Shown here one piece after another: positions 1 through 12,044 of a stretch of 64,000 nucleotides of DNA. How positions within the stretch are numbered: position 1 is the first letter of the stretch; each line of letters opens with the position of its first letter. The stretch is from contig NC_062252.1 of assembly GCF_905475465.1 (NCBI RefSeq), positions 1,178,001-1,242,000 on the forward strand, in the 5' to 3' direction. The translations under genes and the position numbers were made by a program. Below the pieces are notes generated by a model, which had not been told where the DNA came from, searched no databases, and was given only the letters and a program-made list of their open reading frames with translations. This DNA is from Pieris napi. Taxonomy: Eukaryota; Arthropoda; Insecta; Lepidoptera; Pieridae.

Positions 1-169
1 GCCTAAATAGAAGTTAAGGCCCCCGAGGGAAATTAGACGCCTCACTTATCCCGAGGATTCGTTTTCAAAAAGCCCGAAACGTTTTTACAGATTATTACCA
101 AGAATTCTTTAACATTTTTTAATTTCATTTAAATTTTTCTCTAACCCATTGTTCACATATATTAAAATA

Positions 170-594
170 CTAGCTGGCCTGGCGAACATCGTACCGCCTA
201 ACAATCGATTCTTTAGTTATTTTAAATACTTATTCTGCTATTCGCGACACCGGTCTAGCTAAGTTAAAAAAAAGAAGGTTGATAAGACAACAAATACATT
301 ATGTCAAAAAATAAAAATTCTCCTTCCCGGAACCCCTCCACTAACACTTGAACTTTATGATATGGTATTAAAGTTCAAATTGACTTTTAAGTATTATTAC
401 GAATATTATGTATGGGAATATAGAAAAGTGTTGTTTTTAGACTTTTTCACTCAATTTTTTTTATTTTTCTCTCCGTGAGAACCATCCTCGTACTTCAAGG
501 AATATTATACAAAAAAAAATCAGACAAATCGGTCAAGCCGTTTTCATGTTATGTCGTGACAACGGAAAACGGGTTTCATTTATATATATATAGA
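170..594 (-). mobile_element. Non-autonomous Helitron, copy 1
   Basis: Read on the minus strand, this 425-bp unit starts TCTATATATA and ends CTAG. It sits between a host A and a host T, the usual Helitron insertion signature. A short hairpin (GGCG...CGCC) lies about ten bases before the CTAG end. Most of the sequence matches 10704-11138, the second copy, including the conserved stretch around CTTGAAGTACGAGG. It has no reading frame of its own, so it would depend on Rep/helicase supplied from elsewhere. Confidence 0.72.
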
Positions 595-814
595 TTTTAA
601 TTAAATGAAGTCACAATAACCGTTTTCAGTCCAATATTACTAATAACAGGGTATCAGATATCCAATTATCTTTTGTTAATCTTACATGAAGCAAAGAAAA
701 GTACGACTCGGGCGACTATACATATAACCGCACTATGAGTACTATATTAAATGGAGTCATAAGACTACTGCTTGAGGCCATCCTCCTGGCCTCCTCCAAA
801 GACACATTATGAAT

Positions 815-945
815 ACATATAAAACCAGCGGCGCTACTACCTTTCAGTTCTGGGCCTCAGATTCAGATCTCTTCAAAATTGCCATATATTTCTGCACAGC
901 CGGAATTCGAACGCTGAAGCCACACGGCCAATATTGCTTTAACAT
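815..945 (-). mobile_element. tRNA-derived SINE, internally deleted
   Basis: Minus-strand reading gives a tRNA-like head with a decayed B box (GAATTCGAACG in plus orientation), and a tail of the type GGCGCTAC...GGGCCTCAGAT. Fuller copies of the family lie at 12690-12925 and 45045-45335. The middle of the element is missing here. Confidence 0.55.
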
Positions 946-1889
946 ATTATACCTAATGTATACAACTTTGAGTTGCATTACTAACAAACAAAGATAATTT
1001 TCAAACCAAAATGATATAATTTAAGATAATTAAACCGTTTAACATAACTTCTCAATAATATTCAATAAATTAATACTTCAACCGGTATATTAAGACAAGA
1101 AAGCCATTAATAAAGCTCTCATCTTCACAAAAGCTCATTCAGAATATCCTCAGTAAAAACTCTCGAAATACGAAGCCAGATTAAAAAGCACAAAAAAATC
1201 CGTTCGTAGCTCAGCAAAAAGTGCATTTTCCGACATTTTCCTACAATTAATCGTGAGTCTATTTCTGATTGAAAACCCCGGGGGTTTGTGACGTCACTAT
1301 TTTGCCTCTTTTTGTTAAACTTTGAGTCATATACCATTTTGCATGCTAAGCTTATTTTCTCATTAAAATGCAAATGTAACCTTAAAAAAACCTCTTACTA
1401 AATCTTAATTAGGTACTTTAGTCCACTATTTGATACTTATGCTAAGATGACAGTTCAATTAGAGCAGTGTTTCCCCACAGAGAGACAATTTAATTGTTAA
1501 GGTCGAAAATTTATTTGTAATTTGAATTTCAGTTTTTCATTATGTTTTGAAAATTTATTTACTGTATTTCTGTAATAATTTCCTCGTGATTTCTTCCTAA
1601 AACCTATAATTTAAGTTTCTTAAGTAAAGAAATATTTTTATAATATTAAAAATTATGTTTGTTATATAATAAGAATTTTAGAAACAAATGCACAAAAAAG
1701 GTTGTGAAACGCTAATTTTACCCTATTTTTCTTCTATGAATGAGTTAAACTGTTAAAGACACATCAGCTACTTCGATTAATTAATAAACGTATGGCATAT
1801 TACTAAACGCCTAAAAAAAATTTATTCTTGAATTAATTCGACAATTTCCACAAACTATTTTTTTATTTTTTTTGTTTGTTTTGAACTTA
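946..1889. other. AT-rich DNA, nothing recognised
   Basis: No coding frame, terminal repeat or RNA gene could be recognised. A frame of 82 codons on the minus strand (1125-1373) has no family resemblance and a composition expected by chance. Confidence 0.5.
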
Positions 1890-2140
1890 ACTTTTAAATT
1901 TATATACACACCCTCACGTAGATATCTACCCTCACTTTCACACCATACACATCACAGCCGAATTAGGTATTATGTATTTAATATTTTTTATTGTTTTTTT
2001 CCTATCGTTAATATTAAAACCTTTTTGTATATGTATATTACATCTTTGGCTGTAGTTTCATTGTTTTCTGTTGTATATAATTAATGTAAGCTGTAGGATT
2101 ACGAAATAAATAAATTATAAATATTATCTAAAATACAAAC
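1890..2140 (+). repeat. Dispersed repeat, copy 1 (LINE 3'-end type)
   Basis: This segment resembles the reverse complement of 22190-22450. Shared blocks are an ACACC(C/T)TCACGTA start, an AATTAGGTAT block and the terminal AAGCTGTAGGATTACGAAAT followed by AATAAATA. The ending and tail suggest a non-LTR element 3' end, but no conserved domain is visible. Confidence 0.5.
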
Positions 2141-2522
2141 ACTTAAATTTAAAATTTAATTTAAATAGAAAATCTTAACACTAAATATTATATTTCATTC
2201 ATATCTCGTATTCAAGTTTAGAATCCACAAGATTTAAAAAAACTTTGTCGAAGTTCACAGTTACTACACACATATAACATGAATAAACATCTAATGACAA
2301 AGCACTTAACCAATTTGTTAATGACACTGGAAGGAACTAGCATTTAAGATACAGGCTAGGCCTAGTTTAAACGCTAGTGCTCAAAAATGTATATTATGTA
2401 TAAGATCAAAATGAATAGTGTATCTCAACGATTCGTTGTCTATTGTATTTTTACAACCTTTAGAATGTAAGTACAGAATGTAATTGTTTTTGCGCCAAAT
2501 AAAGTGATTTTTATTATTTATT
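2141..2522. other. AT-rich DNA, nothing recognised
   Basis: This is spacer between two retroelement fragments. No frame or repeat could be recognised. Confidence 0.45.
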
Positions 2523-2810
2523 ATGTTGGAGAGACTGGGTCTGCGTGTGCTAAATAACCATACTCGGCGTGGTAAGCGGTCGCAATTGCTGGCAGTGCCT
2601 CGGGCGCATACGAACTTACTCAGAGAAGCACAATTTACGCGTGTCTTGCACGCCCTAAACACTATTGCTTGTGAGACGGATATATTTAGTTGCACACTGG
2701 CTGAATTCACAAGAATTGCATTATTTATAATTAGTTATAAAATGGTTTAGGTTTTAAGTTTTTACTTGTTATGTTTTTAGTTTAGTTTTAAGTTACCGTA
2801 TAAATAGGAA
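2523..2810 (+). pseudogene. LINE ORF2 C-terminal remnant (jockey-like)
   Basis: A 75-residue open stretch carries features I recognise from the extreme C-terminus of insect jockey-like ORF2 proteins: R(T/H)xTxLLxxA, a TRVLHALN block and CTLAEFTRIAL. It ends in TAG and is followed by an A-rich tail near 2800. Only the 3' end of the element is present, as is usual after 5'-truncated reverse transcription. The family assignment rests on motif memory, not alignment. Confidence 0.55.
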
Positions 2811-3298
2811 ATAAGGAAAATAATGGTAGTGGTAGCGGCGTTTCAAACCTCAACGTTAAGTCGTCAGATGTCAATTTCTAAATTACCATTAAAGAGCTCC
2901 AACACTAAAACTACCGGGTCACTTGTCAAACCCAATCAAGGTCTTTGATCAGTGATATTACTGTGCATTCTAGATCCGATGTCAAGCGGTTTTGACTGCT
3001 ATTAACCGGTTTATACAGGATTAATCTGACTTTACGCAACAATTTAATCCTGCTTAATTGACACTTATTATATTGGAATAGGAATGAATTTTCAATGTAT
3101 GCATATTTGAGAATTTAAATTTATATACAATTGCGTTTTAATTATGCAATATCATTTAATGTTCATACATCTATGAAAATGTATTTGCTACTTCATTGAA
3201 CAGGATATTGTCAAAATTAATTAAATAGGAATATTGCATGACTATATATAAACAAATCGATCTTGTTTACGTCATCAGTTCCGGTTTAAACTAAGTTA

Positions 3299-3545
3299 AT
3301 GAGTTATGTGCAAGATTTTTTTTCTACGCAGAGACGAGAAAGTGTACTATGCAGTTCCAAAGAGTTGTTTAGGTTAATCCCTCCTGAGTCAGGAGTCCAT
3401 ACTCATTTCAAAACCGTACGAGCCGTAACAATTCAAAATTTCATCAGCATCACCTTGATGGCTGGAAGTCTACCACGGCCTGCTTTTTGGGCGTCTCGTA
3501 GGCTCTTGCTATTCTATTCTATTCTATCTTCCTATTCTAAAAAAA
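3299..3545 (+). repeat. Retroelement 3' end with TTCTA-type tail
   Basis: A moderately GC-rich block ends in several units of CTATT (about 3510-3540). Non-LTR elements of the R1/CR1 type commonly end in such short tandem repeats. The frame through it (3299-3562) has no domain that I recognise. Confidence 0.4.
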
Positions 3546-5047
3546 AACTTATATTATCCTAGAAACCAAGTTATTAATAAATCAGTTAGAACAATATTTA
3601 AAATATGCTTTTTAAGGTCAGAATTTTTAAAATAAAATTTTCTACAAAATTCCAAATAAAAAGACAATAATTATAATCATCCTAACTTAGTTGATTAACA
3701 CTATTGATCTCTCATTAGTGCTTATATCTCACGTAAATAAAAAAATAATATAAACATTGAAAGTCTCCAGTGCGTAGCAATGAATTACTGAGCCGTTATT
3801 TTTCCGTTTTAATGACGCCCATCTAGGCGCCCTCAGTGCTGCCTTTGTCCTGGAGATAAAGACCTCCTCAAATTTATTGTCCTCCGTGAGCCTCCAATTA
3901 AACCTTTCTTTGACGGCTCATTTAGCTTTGTGAAACCCTTTAAATTCACATAAAAGGAGCTAGTTAGTAATTGTGTCGAGATCTCCTGCAATCCTCCATC
4001 ACAGACTACGATTTTGTCAAGTGTACGTCAATATATTTCACAGCTGGAACGTACACAGATTATTTTAAAAAAGATCTGCTAAAGTGAAAAAAATATAGAT
4101 AAAAAGCTATATATAACCACTTCGTTACATAATAGAAGGAGTAAATGAAAACACTTCAATAAGTAGGACATAGGGAAACTATCGCATGCCAGCGATCTTT
4201 TCCTGGCAACCACTGTCAGGTTAAATAGAAATCCTATAAAATTGTTTATATAATTTGTAAACTTCACGAATTTAAAATAAAAGCTCCATATTTGTGCTAC
4301 CGTCTTATGGTAAAGGTAATTTCTAATAACTTTAATTGATTTGTATAATAGGAATTGTGAAATATCAAACATGACGAAAGATTTAATCAAAATAGATCCT
4401 ACGGATTACTCGTGGATTCTAACAAAATGATATCAATATATCTTGCAAACTCGTCCATGTAGCATGGACCTTGAGTTAAAAGCCATCTGGCCGATACAGT
4501 TACTGCGAAATCAATAACGGTTAAACTTTTAACGATATTTTGTTTAACAAGGAGTGACTTAAATGCGAATATCTCACAGATATAATTGTGCTATACGAAC
4601 TACGGCACAACTAGAATATTACTAGTCTCTAAAGACACGTCGACAAGGGTGCCAATAATTGATTACTTTTACAAAGTACCGGTGTCTAAATTGGGAATAA
4701 TAAATAAACTTGAATTGTGGCGCTACATCCCTAAGTTGTCCTCACATGTGGAAATTATGATCATATTTTTTTTATAACACAAGTATTTGTAATATAAATT
4801 TCAAATGTTACCACATAATTCAATTTGTATTGTCTATCTACCTTTACTGACATTACGAGTGACAATTATTGTTTTCTGCGTTATCAAAATAAATGATATT
4901 TCTGTAAATATAGAAGATTAGAAATTGAACGACCTGATATTCGTATAAGTAAGAAACACACCGTCATAGCCACGGGGAACAAACAATAGGTGTTAAAACA
5001 TGTCTTCAAACAATTCATTAACATAGATTTAAACAACTAATTAACAG
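3546..5047. other. Intergenic DNA, nothing recognised
   Basis: This stretch is AT-rich. A GC-richer patch at 3810-3910 may be an old LINE piece but carries no recognisable motif. Frames at 4079-4390 and 4586-4777 look like chance. Confidence 0.45.
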
Positions 5048-5288
5048 GATTTATTTGTTTATTTACAGCTTATGTATGGCCAAATTTCTACAATAAATAT
5101 TATAAATTAAGTATTTTTTATAAATCTAGCTGAAAACCTTTTGCTCTCCATTAATATTTTCTGCGTACATTAAAAAATCAGAGTATATATCCCCATACGC
5201 TTCACAAACAGGCGAAAAGAAAACTATTAAGCTGCGAGAGTAAGTGGGGAATGGGAGCTTGTTACCGGTGGACAGTGCGAGTCGAATA
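5048..5288 (-). mobile_element. Old LINE 3' fragment split by copia, 3' part
   Basis: This segment matches the 3' end of the LINE at 62995-64000: the tail region near 5050-5090 (ATGGCCAAA block) and the coding end at 5190-5285 (GGGGAATGGG, GGACAGTGCGAG). Divergence is high, so this copy is old. The match breaks at 5288 and resumes at 8895, exactly at the copia borders. The copia insertion therefore interrupted it. Confidence 0.7.
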
Positions 5289-5432
5289 TATAATAATGAA
5301 ACAACGGTGGACGTTGACAGACTAACTTTAATTCAATGACAATCATACATAGACCCACAAATGAGTACTTTCTTTATAACAAACTAGATGTCACTATTAG
5401 TACATAAACATTATTTTGATACATATTTAACA
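5289..5432 (-). repeat. copia 3' LTR
   Basis: This 144-bp LTR has the same sequence as 8751-8894. On the minus strand it starts TGTTAAATATG and ends CATTATTATA. The terminus is TG...TA rather than TG...CA, but the borders are fixed by the GAATA duplication. Confidence 0.9.
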
Positions 5433-5444
5433 CACTCCCTTATC
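5433..5444 (-). other. copia polypurine tract
   Basis: On the minus strand the bases directly before the 3' LTR read AAGGGAGTG. This is a short purine run in the position where plus-strand DNA synthesis is primed. Confidence 0.6.
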
Positions 5445-5510
5445 AAAATAATTGACATATAGACAAAAGAAAAAACAACTAATCATTTGAAACATAGTGA
5501 ACAAATTTCA

Positions 5511-8500
5511 TTACAATGGAGTAACACCTAACTGGTTAACAAAATTATAATGTTTCTGGTCTACAAAAATCTCATAGTTTTTTCTTCTGACCCTCATACC
5601 TAAGCACTGTCTAATGTCTCCCAAGTCTTTTAATTTAAATTTAGATTTTAGTTCAGTCTTAAGACATTCAGTTTCTCTTTTACAATCAGAAAAAATAAAA
5701 AAATCATCTACAAACAAAGCTATATATGTTCTGGTAGTATTATCATGTTTAATAAATAAACAAGGTTAATACACTGACTTTCTATATCCAAAAGATTGTA
5801 AACAATCATCTACACGCTTATACCATGCCCTAGCTGATTGCTTCAACCCATAGATTGCCCTCTTTAGTTTTAACACTTTGTTCTCCCTATCATGACATTC
5901 AAAATTCTCAGGTAAACACATATATACATCTTCATTTAAATGCCCATTTAAAAATGCTGTGGTTACATCAAGGTGAGTTATATCTAGATTATATTTAACA
6001 CTTAATGCAAACAATAGTCTTATTGTTGAGTGACGAACCACTGGGGAAAAAGTTTCGGTATAGTCTATTCCTGCTTTCTGTGTAAAACCTTTAGCAACTA
6101 ACCGAGCACGATATCTTATGTTATCATCACTGTCCACTTTTTTCTTTAACACCCACTTACACTTAACCACTGTAGCTTGTTTTGGCCTGTCCACCACTTC
6201 CCAAGCTTCATTTTCTCTAAATGATTTTAGTTCTTCTTTCATACTGGCTCGCCAAAATTGACTTTCTGGACCATTTAATGCCTCTCCGAGTGTTATCTCT
6301 CCTTGACTACTGTCTTCACACTCCACCATACACAAGTTATTGTAACCATACCTATCTGGTCTCACTCTAGTGCGTTTGGGTAATTGCTCTGGCTCAATTG
6401 GTTCAACACCTGGGTCTGAGACTGTGTCAAATGTCTTATCACTGTAAGTACTCACTGAAACTTCAGATTCTGGGACATAAGTTTCATCCCCACAATCGTC
6501 TTTAGAGGAAGAGCTCTCAATTTCTTCATAAACATTCTCTTGCTCAGTTACCTCCACTGGATGCTTACATTCCAATGGTATTTCTACCATATTCTGGTTT
6601 GGACTTTCCATGACAACTACATCTCTGCTGATTGTGACAATGTTAGTTACAGGATCATATACTCTATATCCTTTAGTTTTTTCTGCATAACCTACAAAAA
6701 TCAGCTTGTTAGCCTTTTTATCCCATTTCAAACGTCTTTCCTTGGGAATGTGAACCATGACTACACTGCCAAATATACGCAAATGACTTAGGTTTGGTTT
6801 CTGACCAGTCCATACTTCATAAGGAGTCTTATTATTCAGCCCCGTGACAACTGATCTATTTCTTAAATATACTGATGTGTTGACGGCTTCTGCCCAGAAC
6901 TTCTTCTCTAATCCAGCATCATAGATCAAACATCTGGCCTTTTCAACTACTGACCTGTTCATCCTCTCGCAGAGACCATTCTGTTCTGGTGTATAAGCAT
7001 TAGTTCTCTGGTGAACTATACCTTGCTTATTTAGATAACTGCCAAATTCACGACTACAAAACTCCCCTCCATTATCAGTTCGAAGAACCTTGACTTTCTT
7101 TTCTTTTTGGTTTTCTACCATTCTCTGAAATTCTTGAAAATAATGGAACACTTCATTCTTAGCTTTCATAAAATAAACAAATGCCATTTTGCTATAGTCA
7201 TCCACAAACAAAACATAGTATTTTGATCCTCCAATCGATTGATTTTCCATAGGACCTCCAACATCTGCATGAATAATCTCCAGCACATCCTCTGTTTTTG
7301 ATGTACTTTTCTTGAAAGGCAACCTAGTTTGTTTTCCTTCACAACAAACAGTGCATGAAGATTTGCCTATTTTTACCACCTCAGGATATGTGATTCCATC
7401 TACAGCTCCATTTTTCATTTTATTCAGGCTATTACTATTGATATGCCCTAATCGCCGGTGCCAAGTCTCACATGATGTTATTGCAGGTGCTGCAAATATT
7501 TCATCGACTTGTAACGTTTGTAATTTATACACACCATCAACTAATTCTGCTTGGCCAACGAGTTCTTTCTGTTGATTATAAACATAGCAAATTTCTTCTT
7601 TGAAAATTACATTGTTGCCATTCCTAATCAACTGACTCACAGAAAGCAAGTTAGTGGTTAAATTCGGAACATACAATACATCTGTAACTGTAACGTCGTA
7701 TTCTTCTCGATTGACTACTGTAACGATATTTACGTCGCCAGAACACAACACTGAAACTCTAGTCTGATTTGCGATAATAATTTCTTTGGTTTCCTGCTGA
7801 TGCGATACATTCGTGAGGTTATCTTTGTTTGCAGTCATGTGTTTACTTGCGCCACTATCGATATACCAGCTGTTCTTATTAAAATTTCCACTCAGAAAAA
7901 CAGCACTGAAGGCATTGGTCTGTTTTCGTTTAGTATTATCCGATTGCGCACACTGATTTTTATAGTGACCGGTTTGTTTACATTTGTAGCACTTTATAAT
8001 TTTGATAGGTTGCGTCATATCTGATTGTCTATTAATATGGCCGCTTTTAGTATTGCCACTTTTCAATCTATGTCTTCCTTTCGCAATAAATGCACTTTCT
8101 GAACCGGATGTAGTACCAACATAATCATCAGCACACATGTCTACCAATTTTGTTTTTACAATATCTGCACTAACCTCAATTCCAGAATGCTCAATGGCCA
8201 TTATCATAGGCGCATATTTTTCGGTCAATCCCGCTAACATTAATGCTCCAATCCACTCATCGGTTATACTGAATCCTGTTCCTCGAAGTCGCTGGCCCGT
8301 TTCTACAATTTGAGTAACATACTGTGCCATTGACTCACAGTTTTCTAGCCGAATTTTAATGAGATTTCTCAGTAGACTAATCTTCCTCATATAGCCGGAA
8401 TCATCATACATATGTTTAAGCGTAGACCATAAATCATATGCCGTAACTGCCTGCTTGATATGAACATATAAAGATGTATCGATTGTTAATATCAATTTTG

Positions 8501-8675
8501 CCTTGGCTTTAGCATCACTTTCAATATCACTCGCAGACGCCGATGCTGATAGCTGCGTCTTGATTTTATCCGCCATGTTTTCTAGCACCAAAACATTTTG
8601 CACCGCAAAACACCAGTCGTCATAGTTTTCACGACCCTTCAACTTTGGGACGTTGGCTATATAATTCACCGACAT
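5511..8675 (-). pseudogene. copia Gag-Pol polyprotein, broken
   Basis: One frame runs from ATG at 8675 for 969 codons to an in-frame TAA at 5766-5768. It then stays open in the same frame to a stop at 5511. Visible domains are Gag with a CCHC knuckle (about residues 229-242), protease with DSGA (273-276), integrase with an HHCC zinc site (H406, H411, C441, C444) and catalytic D471, D534 and E570, and the front of the copia RT. The RT metal site FVDD lies just after the internal stop. The frame ends soon after, so the thumb of RT and the whole RNase H are missing. Without the stop the product would be about 1,050 residues, against roughly 1,400 in complete copia elements. Gag, protease and integrase remain readable. 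Confidence 0.92.
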
Positions 8676-8734
8676 TATTATAGCAGTATGGATAAAGATA
8701 ATACTTTAAACTTCCATAATACACTTAAAAACGG

Positions 8735-8750
8735 GTCTGGGCCCATAACC
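8735..8750 (-). other. copia primer binding site (half initiator tRNA-Met)
   Basis: The plus strand reads GTCTGGGCCCATAACC directly beside the 5' LTR. This equals the anticodon arm of eukaryotic initiator tRNA-Met (CAT anticodon) and not its 3' end. Drosophila copia is known to prime from a tRNA-iMet cut in the anticodon loop, and this element has the same arrangement with no spacer after the LTR. Confidence 0.8.
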
Positions 8751-8894
8751 TATAATAATGAAACAACGGTGGACGTTGACAGACTAACTTTAATTCAATG
8801 ACAATCATACATAGACCCACAAATGAGTACTTTCTTTATAACAAACTAGATGTCACTATTAGTACATAAACATTATTTTGATACATATTTAACA
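8751..8894 (-). repeat. copia 5' LTR
   Basis: This is the upstream LTR on the coding strand and reads the same as 5289-5432 base for base. It should hold the promoter and polyadenylation signals. No clear TATA box could be assigned. Confidence 0.9.
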
Positions 8895-8925
8895 GAATAC
8901 ACAGCAAAAATAATGAAGGTGTATA
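8895..8925 (-). mobile_element. Old LINE fragment split by copia, 5' part
   Basis: GAATACACAGCAAAAATAATG continues the match to the LINE at about 63268-63285 (GAACGCACAGCGAAAAGGTTATG). The first five bases are the copia target duplication. Similarity fades after about 30 bases. Confidence 0.6.
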
Positions 8926-9589
8926 CTGTATACTCACCCACTACAGACTGCTGTCTTATACATAGTGTGACAAATGTCTGTACGTCTGCAAGGCTACAAA
9001 CTCAGCTATGTATTCTAAAACTTAAATAAACTTCAAAAACGGGCATTGAAGGTAAAGATCTCCAAGGTCATTCAATGAGCACTTTAGCACTACAATCGAG
9101 GACACTCAGGTTAAGTGGGTTGAGTAAGATTTGACTGATAAGTCCGAACTCAACAGTACTTGCGATCTAACAAGGAGTCCTTGAACGTCTCAAGCTTTTG
9201 CCCTATTTTTAGGACCACAATTTTATCTTAGGTTTATTTATGTTAGGATCAAGACTTTTAAAAGCCAGAAGGATTCAGGATTGAAGAATAGCCCTTAAAA
9301 ACTAGATCAGTCTGATGACACTTTTCTTCCGTGGGGAAATACGACTGCCTTCTGGTGGAGGGTTGTGCGGGACTCGCTGCTGTGCATACCCACTAAAACC
9401 CCATGGCTCCACCAGCAATCGCTCAAGACAGGACACGGTAACAGCGTGGCCTTATCCGCAACCGCCAAGTCTGTTTACACTGTTCCAAAGGCTTAAAAAG
9501 CGCGAAGTTGACGATGTTTCTTTACATATTCGTATAAATTAATACCATACGCTAGCAATGAAAAACAAATTTACCAAAACCAGAGTTAA
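8926..9589. other. Spacer with an unclassified GC-richer block
   Basis: 9300-9540 is GC-richer and open for 75 codons on the plus strand. I recognise no domain. It may be an old retroelement piece. Confidence 0.35.
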
Positions 9590-9830
9590 GTTCGATGTAT
9601 CTTTGAGGGATGTTCAAAGACAGAATCTTGTGTTATGGGTAATAGGCAACGGATATACATACATATTATAGATAGATAGGCATATAAATACATATTTAAA
9701 CACCCAAGACCTAAGCACAACACCAAATGCTCATCACATCGATGTTCGTCGCAGCCGGGGATCGAACCCGGGACCCATGGATTCGCAGTCAGGGGAATCA
9801 CTACTATATTACAATACTGGTTCGTATTGT
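9590..9830 (-). mobile_element. tRNA-derived SINE (second family)
   Basis: On the minus strand the head contains a good RNA polymerase III B box (GGGTTCGATCCCCGGCTG), preceded by a tRNA-like stretch with GACTGCGAATCC. A non-tRNA body runs toward 9590. The cloverleaf is not complete, so this is a SINE head and not a working tRNA gene. Confidence 0.65.
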
Positions 9831-10703
9831 AATTTAGTACTAGACCAATGAGTCGTCCTTGTATTGATAAGTGGAATTTCTTCGAAATTCATCCACACTT
9901 ATTTGCCTATAACCAAGCGAAAAATAAAATTGTAATATCTATTTACATTCGTAACATCTCATAAACTGGTCCTATTCAAATATTGGTGTAATTTGGAATT
10001 CAATTTGGAGACTGAGTCGGGGATCAGTGTAAAACAGTTATGGGTGTCGTAAACCCATGAATGAGCTCCAACAATGCAGTTAAAAAGGGAATGAATTAGC
10101 TAGGGTTTTATTCAACTTGTGATGAGAGAAATGTTCGTAAAAGGTTCTTTATGTAGTAGGCAATACATTTTTGGAACTTGAAATGGTTAGCTTACTTTTC
10201 TAAGACAGTAATTATTTATCTGTCAGAACAGATACACTATCTCCCAAGGGTAGTAGGGTAATAATACGCATAATTTATTTGTTTATAGCATAAGTCATAA
10301 AACAATAACAAACATTAAGCGATAATATGACCGTGACCCCACCCCAAGGTGTTTAAACAAAAAATTATCTACATTTGTTTACAATATTTCCCTTATCAAA
10401 ATAATTGCAACACTTGCAACTTAATTACCTGCATTTAGACAAAAATCAGCTTGGCATGGCTCGGCCCGAGCGTTGATTGCCAAGTGAACATTGCAAATCT
10501 GGTATGTTGCCAAGTGATACAAAACGAATCATCGCGTTGATGGCTCCAAATTTTATATTGTCTGAGCGGAAACGGAAACGAATTTAACAAATGTCATTTG
10601 ATTTCTTGTGTTCGAAAATTGAAAATACACACAACATGATAGTTTTCTATCGACAGCGGAAAATGTTTATTCAAGTGGAAATGTAAAAAGCTTTTATTTA
10701 AAA
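9831..10703. other. AT-rich DNA, nothing recognised
   Basis: No frame, terminal repeat or RNA gene could be recognised. A slightly GC-richer patch at 10440-10600 has no identifiable content. Confidence 0.45.
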
Positions 10704-11138
10704 CTAGCTGGCCTGGCGAACATCGTACCGCCTAACAGTCGATTCTTTATTTTTTTTAAATACTTATTCTGCAATTCGGGACACCCGTCTAGCTAGTAAG
10801 ATAAAAATTAAAAAAAAGAAAGTTGATAAGACAACAAATACAATATGTCAAAAAATAAAAATTTACCTTCCCGGAACCCCTCCACTAACACTTGAACTTT
10901 ATGTTATAGTATTAAAGTTCAAATTGACTTTTAAGTATTATTACGAACATTTTGTATGTATGAACATTATGTGTTGTTTTTAGACTTTTTCACTCCATTT
11001 TGTTTTAATTTTTTCTCCGTAAGAACAATCCTCGTACTTCAAGGAATATTATAAAAAAAAGAATTGGGCAAATTGGTGAAGGCGTTGTTGAGTTATGCGC
11101 TTACCAACACATTTTGCGATTCATTTTTATATTATAGA
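10704..11138 (-). mobile_element. Non-autonomous Helitron, copy 2
   Basis: This 435-bp relative of 170-594 is in the same orientation. On the minus strand it starts TCTATAATATAAAAATG after a host A and ends GGCCAGCTAG before a host T. The start and the block around GTTGGTAAGCGCATAACTCA are typical of widespread lepidopteran Helitrons. It has no coding content. Confidence 0.75.
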
Positions 11139-11316
11139 TAGTAGAACAAATCTATAATTTCTATGTCGTTTGTATTTGGAGATATTCTAACAATTAAACA
11201 TTAGATGTGCATATAGTTCCTTTGCAGCCTGTGCAAATAGCAAAATATATTTTTAAGTCTAGAAGAGATCCCTTAAAAGCGATAAGGCCGATTATTATTT
11301 TTGTGTGCTAAGTGTC

Positions 11317-11690
11317 AAAGTCAAAATTCATTTATTCATGTAGGTAACACAAAGTACACTTATGAACGTCAAAAAAGAAATAATGCTTCTAATTTTACAT
11401 TTACTGCCAGTTCTCAAATCGAGGGCGTAGAACGGAAGAGAAGAACTGGCAATAAACTCTCCGTCACTCTTTTTAATCGCCAAGTTTTTTGTTTTACATA
11501 ACGTTTGTAAGGAGCTTCAACCATTACACCATGTTGCACATGACATCTTAAGTAATAAAAAATAATAAAATAAATTAAAAACAAAGATTTGTCCTCTATC
11601 AGCAGGAGGCATGGTGAAATACAAGCACGCACTTACATTCTCGTGGGAACAACACGCAAATACATAGTCGGTAGTGTGGCTAAAGAAATA
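11317..11690 (-). mobile_element. CR1-like LINE 3' fragment, copy A
   Basis: Homologous copies lie at 23338-23645 and, inverted, at 47262-47665. All share the AACACAAAGTACACTTATGAACG block, the ACCATG(T/C)TGCACATGACAT block and the GTTCTCGTGGGAACA-type end. Read on the minus strand, the copy ends in TTTGAC repeats, as CR1-type LINEs do. No RT motif remains, so the class is tentative. Confidence 0.55.
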
Positions 11691-11898
11691 AATAAATAAC
11701 TATTCATATTCAAATTACATATAGTAAGGACCTAAGTTCTTGAATATGTCCGCGGTGGTAATAAGTTTGTTACAGATTACATGCTTTTGGCTCGACCTAT
11801 GCCCAGATACACAACTGAGTAGCATATTTGATTTTGGCTTCATCTTACCAAACGTAACAAACGGTCAGAAACATATGACAATAAATATATTCATATGT

Positions 11899-12039
11899 AA
11901 TACCACTCGAGCTTCAAAATTATCGGGTATTTCCCGATAGGTTCGTTGCAAACAATTAATATAGTCGTCATGACGACTATATTTGTTTGCAGGGAACCTT
12001 GAGGGAAATACCAGATAATTTTGAAGCTCGAGTGGTATT
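11899..12039. repeat. 141-nt near-perfect foldback
   Basis: The two halves (11899-11969 and 11970-12039) are close reverse complements. The outer arms hold ATACCACTCGAGCTTCAAAA against its inverse. The centre is a palindrome, ATAGTCGTCATGACGACTAT, with essentially no loop. A transcript would form a single long hairpin. It is best explained as a foldback MITE or a palindromic duplication. Confidence 0.8.
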
Positions 12040-12044
12040 CGGGG

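Larger units (their letters stand above)
5289..8894 (-). mobile_element. Ty1/copia LTR retrotransposon, internally deleted
   Basis: This 3606-bp insertion is bounded by two 144-bp LTRs that read as identical. It is flanked by a 5-bp target duplication, GAATA, at 5284-5288 and 8895-8899. The order on the minus strand is 5' LTR, primer site, Gag-Pol, polypurine tract and 3' LTR. The domain order Gag, protease, integrase, RT is diagnostic of the copia group. A full copia element is near 5 kb. This copy lacks the end of RT and all RNase H, so it cannot be autonomous. The matching LTRs point to recent arrival. It sits inside an older LINE fragment. Confidence 0.93.

Noticed and set aside
6540..8024. 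Plus-strand frames of 74-87 codons across the copia element
   Set aside because: They are antisense to the continuous Gag-Pol frame and have no homology of their own.
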